This document shows positions 1-7,207 of a stretch of 38,368 bases of DNA, in pieces. The notes under the pieces were generated by a model that saw only the letters and a list, made by a program, of their open reading frames with translations, ran no database searches and was not told the origin of the DNA. Source of the stretch: Streptomyces niveus (GTDB lineage: Bacteria > Actinomycetota > Actinomycetes > Streptomycetales > Streptomycetaceae); contig NZ_MDCR01000282.1 in NCBI RefSeq assembly GCF_001723055.1, forward strand, positions 1-38,368. Reading direction: 5' to 3'. The position numbers and the translations under genes are program-made. Each line of letters opens with the position of its first letter. The first letter of the stretch is position 1.

Positions 1-37
1 GCGGCGAACGGTGATCATGGCGGGTGGAGCCTCTCCT

Positions 38-120
38 GCGGGAATGCGGAACTACGGAACGCTGAACTGCGGGAACGCGGTACTACGGAACTGCGGAAAC
101 GCCGGAACACCGCAACCGGG
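38..120. repeat. Degenerate tandem CGGAAC-type repeat
   Basis: About nine imperfect copies of a CGGAAC / CGGGAA hexamer, separated by 1-5 bases (tgCGGAACtaCGGAAC is the clearest pair), lie in a row and then fade. The array is not part of a recognisable gene. Such arrays could be simple replication-slippage products, or a cluster of protein binding sites upstream of the glycosyltransferase operon; the sequence alone does not decide. Confidence 0.55.
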
Positions 121-599
121 CAGGCACGCTGAGGCACCAGGCTCCGGCCCCGTATGCCTCGACGGTGCCGGCCACCGGCGGTTTCCGGTGGCGCGAGCCG
201 GTCACGTCCGCGTCCGGGGTGTTCCGACTCGCCGCCTGCGAGGGCGGCTCACGGTTGCGGGTCAGCGCCGGATTCGCACCGGCTTCCCCCCGTACGGGCA
301 TGATGACGACCCGCTCACTCTACCGGCCCCTTTTCGGCCGCCCCGGACACCGCCGCCGGTGCCGCCGGTCCCGCCCCGATGCCGGTTTCGTCCCCATCGT
401 CCGCCGGTGGAACCGGGCGCGCGGGGCGAGTGGTGGCGGGCATTCGCTGACGGTCCGTCAGGAAGCGTGCCTCTCCGCCGTGTCCGGCCGGACCTCGCGG
501 CCCGTCGTGGCGCGAATCACCCGGTCCCGCCCCGCTGCTCGTCCTTACTTGCCGGTAGATTCGAGGTTCGCTGTGTCCTCCCGTCCACCCGGCGGGAAC

Positions 600-629
600 T
601 TGTTCCGGATTGACGCGAGCGGCTACGCT
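600..629 (+). promoter_or_regulatory. Possible promoter of the glycosyltransferase operon
   Basis: TTGTTC at 600-605 and TACGCT at 624-629 are separated by 18 bases, which fits a vegetative sigma factor, and would start the mRNA near 636, about 28 bases before the GTG start at 664. Both hexamers are imperfect, so this is tentative. Confidence 0.3.
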
Positions 630-663
630 CCGGCGAAAGTGAAGTGAGAAGTGAGGGCCGAGA

Positions 664-1980
664 GTGACCGCTGAGGCCATAGCGGCGGGTAGCCCCGCGG
701 GGCCCGCCACCACCTCCGGCGCGCCGGACCGGCCGCTGCGCATCGCGCTCCTCACCTACAAGGGCAACCCGTTCTGCGGCGGCCAGGGTGTCTACGTACG
801 CCACCTCTCCCGCGAGCTGGCCCGCCTCGGGCACAGCGTCGAGGTCATCGGCGCCCAGCCCTACCCCGTACTCGACGACGGCGTCCCGCTCACCGAACTC
901 GGCAGTCTCGACCTCTACCGGCAGCCCGACCCGTTCCGCACCCCGAAGCGTGGCGAGTACCGCGACTGGATCGACGCCCTCGAGGTCGCCACCATGTGGA
1001 CCGGCGGCTTTCCCGAGCCGCTGACCTTCTCGCTGCGCGCCCGCCGTCATCTGGCAGCCCGCCGGGGCGAGTTCGACGTCGTGCACGACAACCAGACGCT
1101 CGGCTACGGGCTCCTCGGCGACCTCGGCGCCCCCCTCGTCACCACCATCCACCACCCCATCACCGTCGACCGGCGGTTGGAGATCGACGCCGCCGACGGG
1201 CGGCGCGCCCGTGCCTCCGTACGCCGCTGGTACGGCTTCACCCGCATGCAGAAGCGCGTCGCGCGCCGGCTGCCTTCCGTGGTCACCGTCTCCGGCAGCT
1301 CGAAACAGGAGATCACCGACCACCTCGGCGTACGCCCCGAGCGCATCCGGGTCGTCCCCATCGGCGCCGACACCCGGCTGTTCTCGCCGGACCCCGCCGT
1401 CCCGGAGATACCGGGCCGGATCGTCACCACCTCCAGCGCCGACGTGCCGCTCAAGGGCCTGATCCATCTCGTCGAGGCGCTGGCCAAGCTCCGTACGGAG
1501 CACCCGCGGGCGCATCTCGTCGTCGTCGGCAAACGCGCCGACGACGGACCGGTCCACCAGGCCATCGAGAAGCACGGGCTCGGCGACGCCGTCCGGTTCG
1601 TCAAGGGCATCTCCGACGCCGAACTGGTCGACCTCGTGCGCGGCGCGCAGATCGCGTGCGTGCCGTCCCTGTACGAGGGGTTCTCCCTGCCCGCCGCCGA
1701 GGCCATGGCCACCGGCACCCCGCTGGTCGCCACCACCGGCGGCGCGATCCCCGAGGTGGCCGGGGCGGACGGCGAGACGTCTCTGGCCGTGCCGCCCGGT
1801 GACGCGGACGCGCTGGCCGGCGCCCTCAACAGACTGCTCCGTGACGGGGAGTTGCGCCGGCGGCTCGGCGCCGCCGGGCGCGAGCGGGTGCTGAGCCGCT
1901 TCACCTGGGCGCGCGCCGCCGAGGGCACCGTCGAGCTGTACCGCGCGGCCGTCGCCGCCCGCGCGGGGGCCACGCGCTGA
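664..1980 (+). CDS. Glycosyltransferase family 4 protein
   Basis: A 438-residue predicted GT-B glycosyltransferase of the GT4 type, which moves a sugar from a nucleotide-sugar donor to a lipid or saccharide acceptor at the cytoplasmic face. The N-terminal domain begins at about residue 26 with the beta-strand RIALLTYKGNPFCGGQGVYV, whose Gly-Gly loop is the usual acceptor-side signature, and HHPITVDRR follows near 160. The C-terminal donor domain contains the E-x7-E type region PSLYEGFSLPAAEAMATGTP (about 336-355), typical of GT4 retaining enzymes. The start is GTG preceded by a weak purine-rich stretch (GAGGGCCGAGAG). It is the first gene of a three-gene unit with a methyltransferase 52 bases downstream and a terpene-cyclase-fold protein. 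Acceptor and product are unknown; a lipid-linked or terpenoid glycoside is an inference from the neighbours only. Confidence 0.88.
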   Translation: MTAEAIAAGSPAGPATTSGAPDRPLRIALLTYKGNPFCGGQGVYVRHLSRELARLGHSVEVIGAQPYPVLDDGVPLTELGSLDLYRQPDPFRTPKRGEYRDWIDALEVATMWTGGFPEPLTFSLRARRHLAARRGEFDVVHDNQTLGYGLLGDLGAPLVTTIHHPITVDRRLEIDAADGRRARASVRRWYGFTRMQKRVARRLPSVVTVSGSSKQEITDHLGVRPERIRVVPIGADTRLFSPDPAVPEIPGRIVTTSSADVPLKGLIHLVEALAKLRTEHPRAHLVVVGKRADDGPVHQAIEKHGLGDAVRFVKGISDAELVDLVRGAQIACVPSLYEGFSLPAAEAMATGTPLVATTGGAIPEVAGADGETSLAVPPGDADALAGALNRLLRDGELRRRLGAAGRERVLSRFTWARAAEGTVELYRAAVAARAGATR

Positions 1981-1993
1981 CCCCGGACTCTCC

Positions 1994-2016
1994 GACCCCG
2001 ACCCCGACCCCGACCC
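1994..2016. repeat. GACCCC hexamer tandem repeat in the GT-MT spacer
   Basis: Three perfect GACCCC units and a fourth lacking its last base fill nearly half of the 52-base spacer between the glycosyltransferase stop (1980) and the methyltransferase start (2033). Copy number could change by slippage and so alter the spacing between the two genes. No ORF runs through it in a way that suggests coding. Confidence 0.8.
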
Positions 2017-2032
2017 GCGAAAGCAGGAACTC

Positions 2033-2767
2033 GTGCTGACCGTGGACTTCTCCCGTTTCCCGCTCGCCCCAGGCGACCGGGTGCTCGATCTGGGGTGCGG
2101 CGCGGGCCGGCACGCCTTCGAGTGCTACCGGCGCGGCGCCCAGGTCGTGGCCCTCGACCGGAACGGTGCGGAGATCCGCGAAGTCGCCACCTGGTTCGCC
2201 GCGATGAAGGAGGAGGGCGAGGCGCCACCCGGCGCCACCGCCACCGCGATGGAGGGGGACGCGCTCCACCTGCCCTTCCCCGACGAGTCCTTCGACGTCG
2301 TGATCATCTCCGAGGTCATGGAGCACATCCCCGACGACAAGGGCGTACTCGCCGAGATGGTCCGCGTCCTGCGGCCCGGCGGCCGGATCGCCGTGACCGT
2401 GCCCCGGTACGGCCCCGAGAAGGTCTGCTGGACGCTCTCCGACGCGTACCACGAGGTCGAGGGCGGCCACATCCGTATCTACAAGGCCGACGAACTCCTG
2501 CGCCGGATGCGGGAGGCCGGACTCCGGCCGTACGGCACCCATCACGCGCACGCCCTGCACGCCCCGTACTGGTGGCTCAAGTGCGCCTTCGGCGTGGACA
2601 ACGACCGGGCGCTGCCCGTTCGCGCGTATCACAAGCTGCTCGTCTGGGACATCATGAAGAAACCCTTCGCGACCCGCTTCGCCGAGCAACTGCTCAACCC
2701 CGTCGTCGGCAAGAGCTTCGTCGCCTACGCCACCAAGCCGCACCTGCCGACGGCGGAGGGCAAGTGA
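2033..2767 (+). CDS. Class I SAM-dependent methyltransferase
   Basis: A 244-residue predicted small-molecule methyltransferase of the Methyltransf_11 type. SAM-binding motif I, LDLGCGAGRHAFE, lies at about residues 19-31, the acidic end of strand 2 is VVALDRNG, and the motif IV/post-I region FDVVIISEVMEHIPD and MVRVLRPGG follow in normal order. No membrane segment or signal peptide is seen. The start is GTG with an AGGAA ribosome binding site 8-12 bases upstream (AAGCAGGAACTC). The stop overlaps the start of the next gene as GTGA, so the two are probably translationally coupled. The order glycosyltransferase, methyltransferase, toroid protein suggests tailoring of one shared glycosylated product, which cannot be named from sequence. 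Confidence 0.88.
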   Translation: MLTVDFSRFPLAPGDRVLDLGCGAGRHAFECYRRGAQVVALDRNGAEIREVATWFAAMKEEGEAPPGATATAMEGDALHLPFPDESFDVVIISEVMEHIPDDKGVLAEMVRVLRPGGRIAVTVPRYGPEKVCWTLSDAYHEVEGGHIRIYKADELLRRMREAGLRPYGTHHAHALHAPYWWLKCAFGVDNDRALPVRAYHKLLVWDIMKKPFATRFAEQLLNPVVGKSFVAYATKPHLPTAEGK

Positions 2768-3858
2768 CCTTGCCCGGTCGCGGCCCCGACCGCACCGAAC
2801 ACCTCGTCCTGCCCGGTGTCCTCACGGCCGATCAGGCGTCGGAGACCGTCGCCGGCATCCTCGCCGTGCAGCGCCCCGACGGTGCCATCCCGTGGTTTCG
2901 CGGCCACCACCTCGACCCGTGGGACCACACCGAGGCCGCCATGGCGCTGGACGCGTCCGGCGAGCACGAGGCGGCGGCGCGCGCGTACGAGTGGCTGGCC
3001 CGGCATCAGAACGAGGACGGGTCCTGGTACGCCGCCTACGACGACGGCGACGCCGCCCGGCCCACCGATCTGAGCCGCGAGACCAACTTCTGCGCCTATC
3101 CCGCCGTCGGGGTCTGGCACCACTATCTGGCCACCGGCGACGAGGGGTTCCTCGACCGTATGTGGCCCGTCGTGCACTCCGCCGTCGAGTTCGTCCTGGC
3201 GCTCCAGCTGCCCGGCGGACAGATCGGCTGGAAGCGCGAGGCCGACGGCACCGCCGTCGACGACGCGCTGCTGACCGGCAGTTCGTCCGTGCACCAGGCG
3301 CTGCGCTGCGCGCTCGCCATCGCCGAGGAGCGCGAAGAGGCACAGCCCGACTGGGAGTTGGCCGCCGGATCACTGGCGCACGCGATCAGCGCGCACCCCG
3401 AACGGTTCCTCGACAAAAGCCGCTACTCGATGGACTGGTACTACCCGGTCCTCGGCGGCGCGATGACCGGAACGCAGGCCAAGGCCCGTATCGAGGAGGG
3501 CTGGGACCGTTTCGTCGTCCCCGGACTCGGTGTGCGCTGCGTGCTGCCCAACCCCTGGGTCACCGGCGGTGAGAGCTGTGAACTCGCCCTGGCGCTCTGG
3601 GTGGTGGGGGAGTCCGACCGGGCGCTGGACGTGCTCCAGTCCATCGGGCATCTGCGCGCGGACGGCGGAATGTACTGGACGGGCTATGTCTTCGAGGGCG
3701 GGAAGGCCGTCTGGCCCGAGGAGTTGACGAGCTGGACGGCGGCGTCACTGCTGCTGGCCGTGGCCGCGCTCGGGGGGGACGAGGCGACCACGGCGGTCTT
3801 CAGCGGTGAGAGGCTGCCGTCCGGACTTGAGCCGGACTGCTGCGAACGGGTCGGCTGA
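2764..3858 (+). CDS. Prenyltransferase / squalene-cyclase-fold protein
   Basis: A 364-residue protein that starts at GTG within the methyltransferase stop (GTGA overlap). An open frame extends further upstream but that part is only the out-of-frame shadow of the methyltransferase. The protein has repeated helix-turn segments with the QxxDGxIPWF and QNEDGSWY signatures (about residues 37-45 and 96-103) that mark (alpha/alpha)6 toroids of the prenyltransferase / squalene-hopene cyclase superfamily. The cyclase DxDD acid motif is not visible, so I would not call it a terpene cyclase; a glycoside-hydrolase-like or binding toroid is equally possible. It ends the operon and lies tail-to-tail with the small membrane gene, 20 bases apart. 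Confidence 0.7.
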   Translation: MTLPGRGPDRTEHLVLPGVLTADQASETVAGILAVQRPDGAIPWFRGHHLDPWDHTEAAMALDASGEHEAAARAYEWLARHQNEDGSWYAAYDDGDAARPTDLSRETNFCAYPAVGVWHHYLATGDEGFLDRMWPVVHSAVEFVLALQLPGGQIGWKREADGTAVDDALLTGSSSVHQALRCALAIAEEREEAQPDWELAAGSLAHAISAHPERFLDKSRYSMDWYYPVLGGAMTGTQAKARIEEGWDRFVVPGLGVRCVLPNPWVTGGESCELALALWVVGESDRALDVLQSIGHLRADGGMYWTGYVFEGGKAVWPEELTSWTAASLLLAVAALGGDEATTAVFSGERLPSGLEPDCCERVG

Positions 3859-3878
3859 CGAAGGATACTGACGTCCTG

Positions 3879-4172
3879 TCAGATTCGACGGAGCCGGCCG
3901 GCCAGTGCGTGGCCGATGAACAGGTAGACGACGGCCGCGAGACCGTAACCGCACACCACCCGTGCCCATGCCTCGTCGAAGGTGAACAGGTCGTACGACC
4001 AGCCGGCGAGCCAGCGTGCCGCGTCCTGGACGAAGTTCACCAGGTCGTTGGCGCGGTTGGCGTCCAGCAGGTACATCAGAATCCACAGGCCCAAGATGAA
4101 GGCCATGACATCCGCGATCACTATGAGGATCGTGGCTGCTGCGCTGCTTCCACTACGTTGACGTGAGGCCAT
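3879..4172 (-). CDS. Small two-TM membrane protein
   Basis: A 97-residue protein of unknown function. Residues 10-36 (ATILIVIADVMAFILGLW and onward) and about 72-92 (VCGYGLAAVVYLFIGHALAG) are clear membrane spans, with a central stretch rich in Trp, Asp and Arg that would lie outside the bilayer. The basic ends (MASRQRSG, GRLRRI) suggest a cytoplasmic N and C terminus. It starts with ATG. It faces the toroid protein tail-to-tail and does not appear to belong to that operon. I do not recognise a named family with certainty. Confidence 0.72.
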   Translation of the reverse strand: MASRQRSGSSAAATILIVIADVMAFILGLWILMYLLDANRANDLVNFVQDAARWLAGWSYDLFTFDEAWARVVCGYGLAAVVYLFIGHALAGRLRRI

Positions 4173-4242
4173 GACGACCGTGTTGCCGCTTCGGCGCGGG
4201 TGAAACCCTTATCTGACCCACATGCTGTCTCTGGTATGCCGA

Positions 4243-4271
4243 CGGCCCCCCGCCCGGCAGGGCGAGGGCCG
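4243..4271 (-). terminator. Hairpin downstream of the proline-rich membrane protein gene
   Basis: The left arm (4243-4255) and right arm (4260-4271) form a GC stem with one mismatch and a four-base GGCA loop, starting 25 bases past the stop of the gene at 4296-5135. There is no T-run, which is common for Streptomyces terminators. Confidence 0.55.
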
Positions 4272-4295
4272 CGATGGTGTGGCGTACGGGGCCGG

Positions 4296-5135
4296 TCAGC
4301 CGCGCTGGATGCCCGTCGTGTCCTGGAGCAGACCGCGACGGCCGTCCTGCGTCTGGGCGATCAGACCGGGGCCGCGCTGCTCGACCGCCAAGTACCAGGT
4401 ACCGGGCGCGAGTTCGGCGATCGGGGACGGTGAGCCGTCCTCGCCGTACAGCGGACGGGCCACCGGCACGGCGAACCAGAACGCCTCGAAGTTACCGCCG
4501 GCCGAACCGTCCTGCTTCGGACCCGGCGCCCCCGGCTGTCCGCCCTGCGCGGGCTGACCGGGACCGGGCTGACCCGGCTGCGGGCCCCCGTACGACGGCT
4601 GCGGCTGGCCCGGCTGGCCACCGTAGGGTCCCTGCTGGGCGCCCGGGTAGCCGTAACCCTGGCCGGGGTGGCCCGGCTGGCCGTACGGCGAGGCGACCTG
4701 CGGCTTCGGGGCGCCGACGAGGGGCGCCTTCAGGGCGGGAACGAGCGGGGTGGCGACCGCGCCGGCGGCGAGAACGATCGTGGAGAGCAGGCCGAGGATC
4801 ATGCCGGCGCCCGCGTTGTCCGCGTCGATGATGTTCCAGAACGCCGTCCACAGGGCGAAGACGGTCAGGGCGACACCGAACTGACCGAGGTCCAGACCGG
4901 CCACCTTGCGGCCCGGCACGGCGCGTCCGACAACGATGAGCGCAGCGCCGATGATTCCGGCGATGAACATGCTCATCAGAAGGCCGAGCGCGTCCCAGGC
5001 GTTCGAGCTGAAGTTCGAGCAGTCGACGCCCTGCGGGCAGTCGATACCGACCAGGTCGAGGAACGAGGCGATGAACAGCACCACCGCTGCTCCGATCACC
5101 ACGCCATCGCCTCGTGTGAGGGAGCGGATGTTCAC
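4296..5135 (-). CDS. Four-TM membrane protein with Pro/Gly/Gln-rich linker
   Basis: A 279-residue membrane protein. Four hydrophobic spans occupy about residues 13-30, 50-70, 82-103 and 108-130. An extracytoplasmic loop after span 1 holds two cysteines (DCPQGVDC). Residues 140-210 are a low-complexity G/P/Q/Y region, and the last 65 residues form a small compact domain (FEAFWFAVPVARPLYG, ELAPGTWYLAVEQRG) that may be SH3-like. It resembles the actinobacterial DUF5336-type arrangement, but I cannot confirm membership. The start codon is GTG with AAGGA eight bases upstream. The GTG lies inside the perfect palindrome TTCACGTGAA (5131-5140). No operon partner is evident. Confidence 0.72.
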   Translation of the reverse strand: MNIRSLTRGDGVVIGAAVVLFIASFLDLVGIDCPQGVDCSNFSSNAWDALGLLMSMFIAGIIGAALIVVGRAVPGRKVAGLDLGQFGVALTVFALWTAFWNIIDADNAGAGMILGLLSTIVLAAGAVATPLVPALKAPLVGAPKPQVASPYGQPGHPGQGYGYPGAQQGPYGGQPGQPQPSYGGPQPGQPGPGQPAQGGQPGAPGPKQDGSAGGNFEAFWFAVPVARPLYGEDGSPSPIAELAPGTWYLAVEQRGPGLIAQTQDGRRGLLQDTTGIQRG

Positions 5136-5460
5136 GTGAAAAGTCCTTCTTGGATCGTCTCGTCGGGGCGGTCGCCACCGGCGCGAGGGCGACGGTGCGA
5201 GGTGCGAAGCTCGGGGGCGGCTCCCTATCGTACGGATGAATCTACCGTCTGCCCGAGCGGGTCGTCTTCTCGGTTCCGGGCCACCTCGTGAGAGGACAAC
5301 GGCAAGCCCTCCAACGGTTGCGGGAGTGCGCGCCGAAAGAATCGATCGCGGTCTTTTCGTTGTGAATCCGTTGCCGTTTCCGGCTGTTGGGGCAGTGTTC
5401 CGGAAGGCTTACCACCAGTTGTTCCCGCCCGGTGTTCCTCCCGTGTTCGCCCGTGCGCGG
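5136..5460. other. 325-bp intergenic region
   Basis: I see no gene here. It holds the ribosome binding site and probable promoter area of the membrane protein gene to its left (a possible minus-strand -10 TACGAT near 5228-5233) and the 3' flank of the amidase gene. It is less GC-rich than its surroundings, consistent with regulatory DNA. Confidence 0.5.
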
Positions 5461-6438
5461 CTATCGCGTGAGGAAACCGCTGATGCCGTCCGCCATTCCC
5501 CGCGCCGCCTTCTGCCGCCAGTCGGCGCTCGTCAGCAGCGCGATGTCCTTGCTGTCACGCATGTTGCCGCACTCGATGAAGACCTTGGGCACGGTGGAGA
5601 GATTCAGTCCGCCGAGGTCGTCGCGCACATCAAGTCCGGTGCCCCCGCCGACGTAATTGGAAGGAGCGCTTCCGGTCGCGCGTACGAAATTGCCCGCGAC
5701 GCGTTCGCCGAGATCGCGCGAGGGAGTCACGATCTTTGTGGTGTCCGCCCCGCCGGACTTCACCAGTGCCGGGAGGATGACATGGAAGCCGCGGTTGCCG
5801 GCGCCCGAGCCGTCCGCGTGGATGGAGATGACGGCGTCCGCCCCGGCCTTGTTGCCGATTTCCGCGCGCTCGTCCACACAAGGTCCCCACGGGCGGTCGT
5901 TCTCGTGTGTGAGTTTCACGGTCGCCCCCTCTTTACGGAGGAGAGTGCGGAGGCGCTGTGAAACATCGGCGGTGAATTCGGCCTCCGTGTAACCCGCGTT
6001 GCCCGCGGTGCCCGTGGTGTCGCATTCCTTGCGGTTGGTTCCGATGTCCACGAGCTTGTTGATCTCGGCGGTGTGCTTGAAGTTGCCCGGGTTGTGTCCG
6101 GGGTCGATGACGACGACCTTCCCCGCGAGCGGGCCCTCGCCCGGCGCCGGGCGCGCGTCCCCGGGGGCGCCGTCGTCGCCCGGCGCGGACGCCGGGGGCG
6201 ACGACGGGGAGGACTGCGACACGGACGGCCTCGGCTCGGGTCCGGGGGAGCCGGGCCGCTCGGCGGCGGCCGACGAACTCGCGGCCTGGGCGGCGCCCCC
6301 GTCGTCGGACCCGCCGGTGGACTGCCAGATCAGCCATCCGGCGAAGGCGGCCGGCACCAGGGCACCGATCGAGAGGACCAGCGTGCTGCGCGGGATCCGG
6401 CGGCGGGGGGCGGGGAAGTGGCTCTCGTCGTACGACAC
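5461..6438 (-). CDS. N-acetylmuramoyl-L-alanine amidase (Amidase_3), membrane-anchored
   Basis: A 325-residue zinc amidase that cleaves the bond between N-acetylmuramic acid and L-alanine in peptidoglycan. One membrane span (about residues 19-40) anchors it, followed by a disordered Ser/Pro/Gly/Asp-rich linker to about 105. The catalytic domain (about 106-325) has the Amidase_3 zinc ligands: His115 in VVIDPGHN, a Glu in GYTEAEF (about 152) and His207 in ISIHAD, plus the catalytic Glu289 in FIECGNMRD. All key residues are present, so it should be active outside the cell. It is 9 bases downstream of the methyltransferase gene on the same strand and could be co-transcribed with it. The stop is TAG at 5461-5463. 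Confidence 0.92.
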   Translation of the reverse strand: MSYDESHFPAPRRRIPRSTLVLSIGALVPAAFAGWLIWQSTGGSDDGGAAQAASSSAAAERPGSPGPEPRPSVSQSSPSSPPASAPGDDGAPGDARPAPGEGPLAGKVVVIDPGHNPGNFKHTAEINKLVDIGTNRKECDTTGTAGNAGYTEAEFTADVSQRLRTLLRKEGATVKLTHENDRPWGPCVDERAEIGNKAGADAVISIHADGSGAGNRGFHVILPALVKSGGADTTKIVTPSRDLGERVAGNFVRATGSAPSNYVGGGTGLDVRDDLGGLNLSTVPKVFIECGNMRDSKDIALLTSADWRQKAARGMADGISGFLTR

Positions 6439-6447
6439 GCGGCGATG

Positions 6448-7137
6448 CTAGTGCGTGCGGGACGGAGCGTCAGGTTCCGGCGCCGGTAGGTCGCCCGTAC
6501 GTCGCAGGACTCGCAGCGATTCGCACGCCGACACCTCGGCGAACGCGCCGGACGCCAGCGCCCGCAGCCACACGCGGTACGGGGCCTGGCCGCCGTCCGC
6601 CGGGTCGGGGAACACGTCGTGGACCACCAGCAGCCCGCCCACGGCCAGATGCGGCGCCCAGCCCTCGTAATCGCCGTTCGCGTGCGCGTCGGTGTGGCCG
6701 CCGTCGATGAACACCAGCCCCAGCCGGCCGCCCCAGACGGCCGCGACCTGCGGGGACCGGCCGACCAGCGCCACGACATGCTCCTCCAGGCCGGCGGCGT
6801 GGAGCGTGCGGCGGAAGGACGGCAGGGTGTCCATCAGGCCGACCTCGGCGTCGACGACCGACGGGTCGTGGTACTCCCAGCCGGGCTGCTGCTCCTCGCT
6901 GCCCCGGTGGTGGTCGACGGTCAGCGCGGTGACACCGGCGGTACGGGCGGCGTCGGCGAGCAGGATCGTGGAACGGCCGCAGTACGTGCCGACTTCGAGC
7001 AGCGGCAGCCCGAGGGCTGCGGCCTCGGTGGCGGCGGCGTACAGCGCGAGACCCTCACCGGTCGGCATGAAGCCCTTGGCGGACTCGAAGGCCGCGAGGA
7101 CCTCGGGCGCTGGGGCGGTGGCGGTCCCGGCGGTCAT
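6448..7137 (-). CDS. Class I SAM-dependent methyltransferase (Methyltransf_24 type)
   Basis: A 229-residue protein from the ATG at 7137, chosen because AGGAGG sits six bases upstream; an ATG 54 bases earlier (7191) lacks such a site. The SAM-binding motif is LPLLEVGTYCGRSTI, followed by VTALTVDHHRGSEEQQPGWEYH. LGLVFIDGGHTDAHANGDYEGW matches the Methyltransf_24 family, in which Asp and His residues of FIDGGH line the metal or substrate site. The substrate is unknown. The gene is followed at 9 bases by the amidase gene on the same strand and preceded by the MFS gene on the same strand after 70 bases. Confidence 0.82.
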   Translation of the reverse strand: MTAGTATAPAPEVLAAFESAKGFMPTGEGLALYAAATEAAALGLPLLEVGTYCGRSTILLADAARTAGVTALTVDHHRGSEEQQPGWEYHDPSVVDAEVGLMDTLPSFRRTLHAAGLEEHVVALVGRSPQVAAVWGGRLGLVFIDGGHTDAHANGDYEGWAPHLAVGGLLVVHDVFPDPADGGQAPYRVWLRALASGAFAEVSACESLRVLRRTGDLPAPEPDAPSRTH

Positions 7138-7207
7138 GCGGTCCTCCTGCGTGGTGCCTGGCGCGGTGTGCGTGGTGGCGGGCACGGCCATGTTCCCGTA
7201 CGCCGTC

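Larger units (their letters stand above)
1..663. other. Non-coding leader region before the glycosyltransferase gene
   Basis: I see no convincing gene in these 663 bases. The open frames that cross it translate to Arg/Pro/Gly-rich sequence without any domain, are mutually overlapping on both strands, and lack ribosome binding sites, as expected from GC-rich DNA without selection for coding. The first 120 bases hold a degenerate short tandem repeat (separate entry) and the last 70 a possible promoter. A neighbouring gene could end just left of the window. Confidence 0.5.

Noticed and set aside
517..1575. A 352-codon minus-strand frame at the left edge
   Set aside because: It mirrors the glycosyltransferase gene and has no ribosome binding site or family resemblance.
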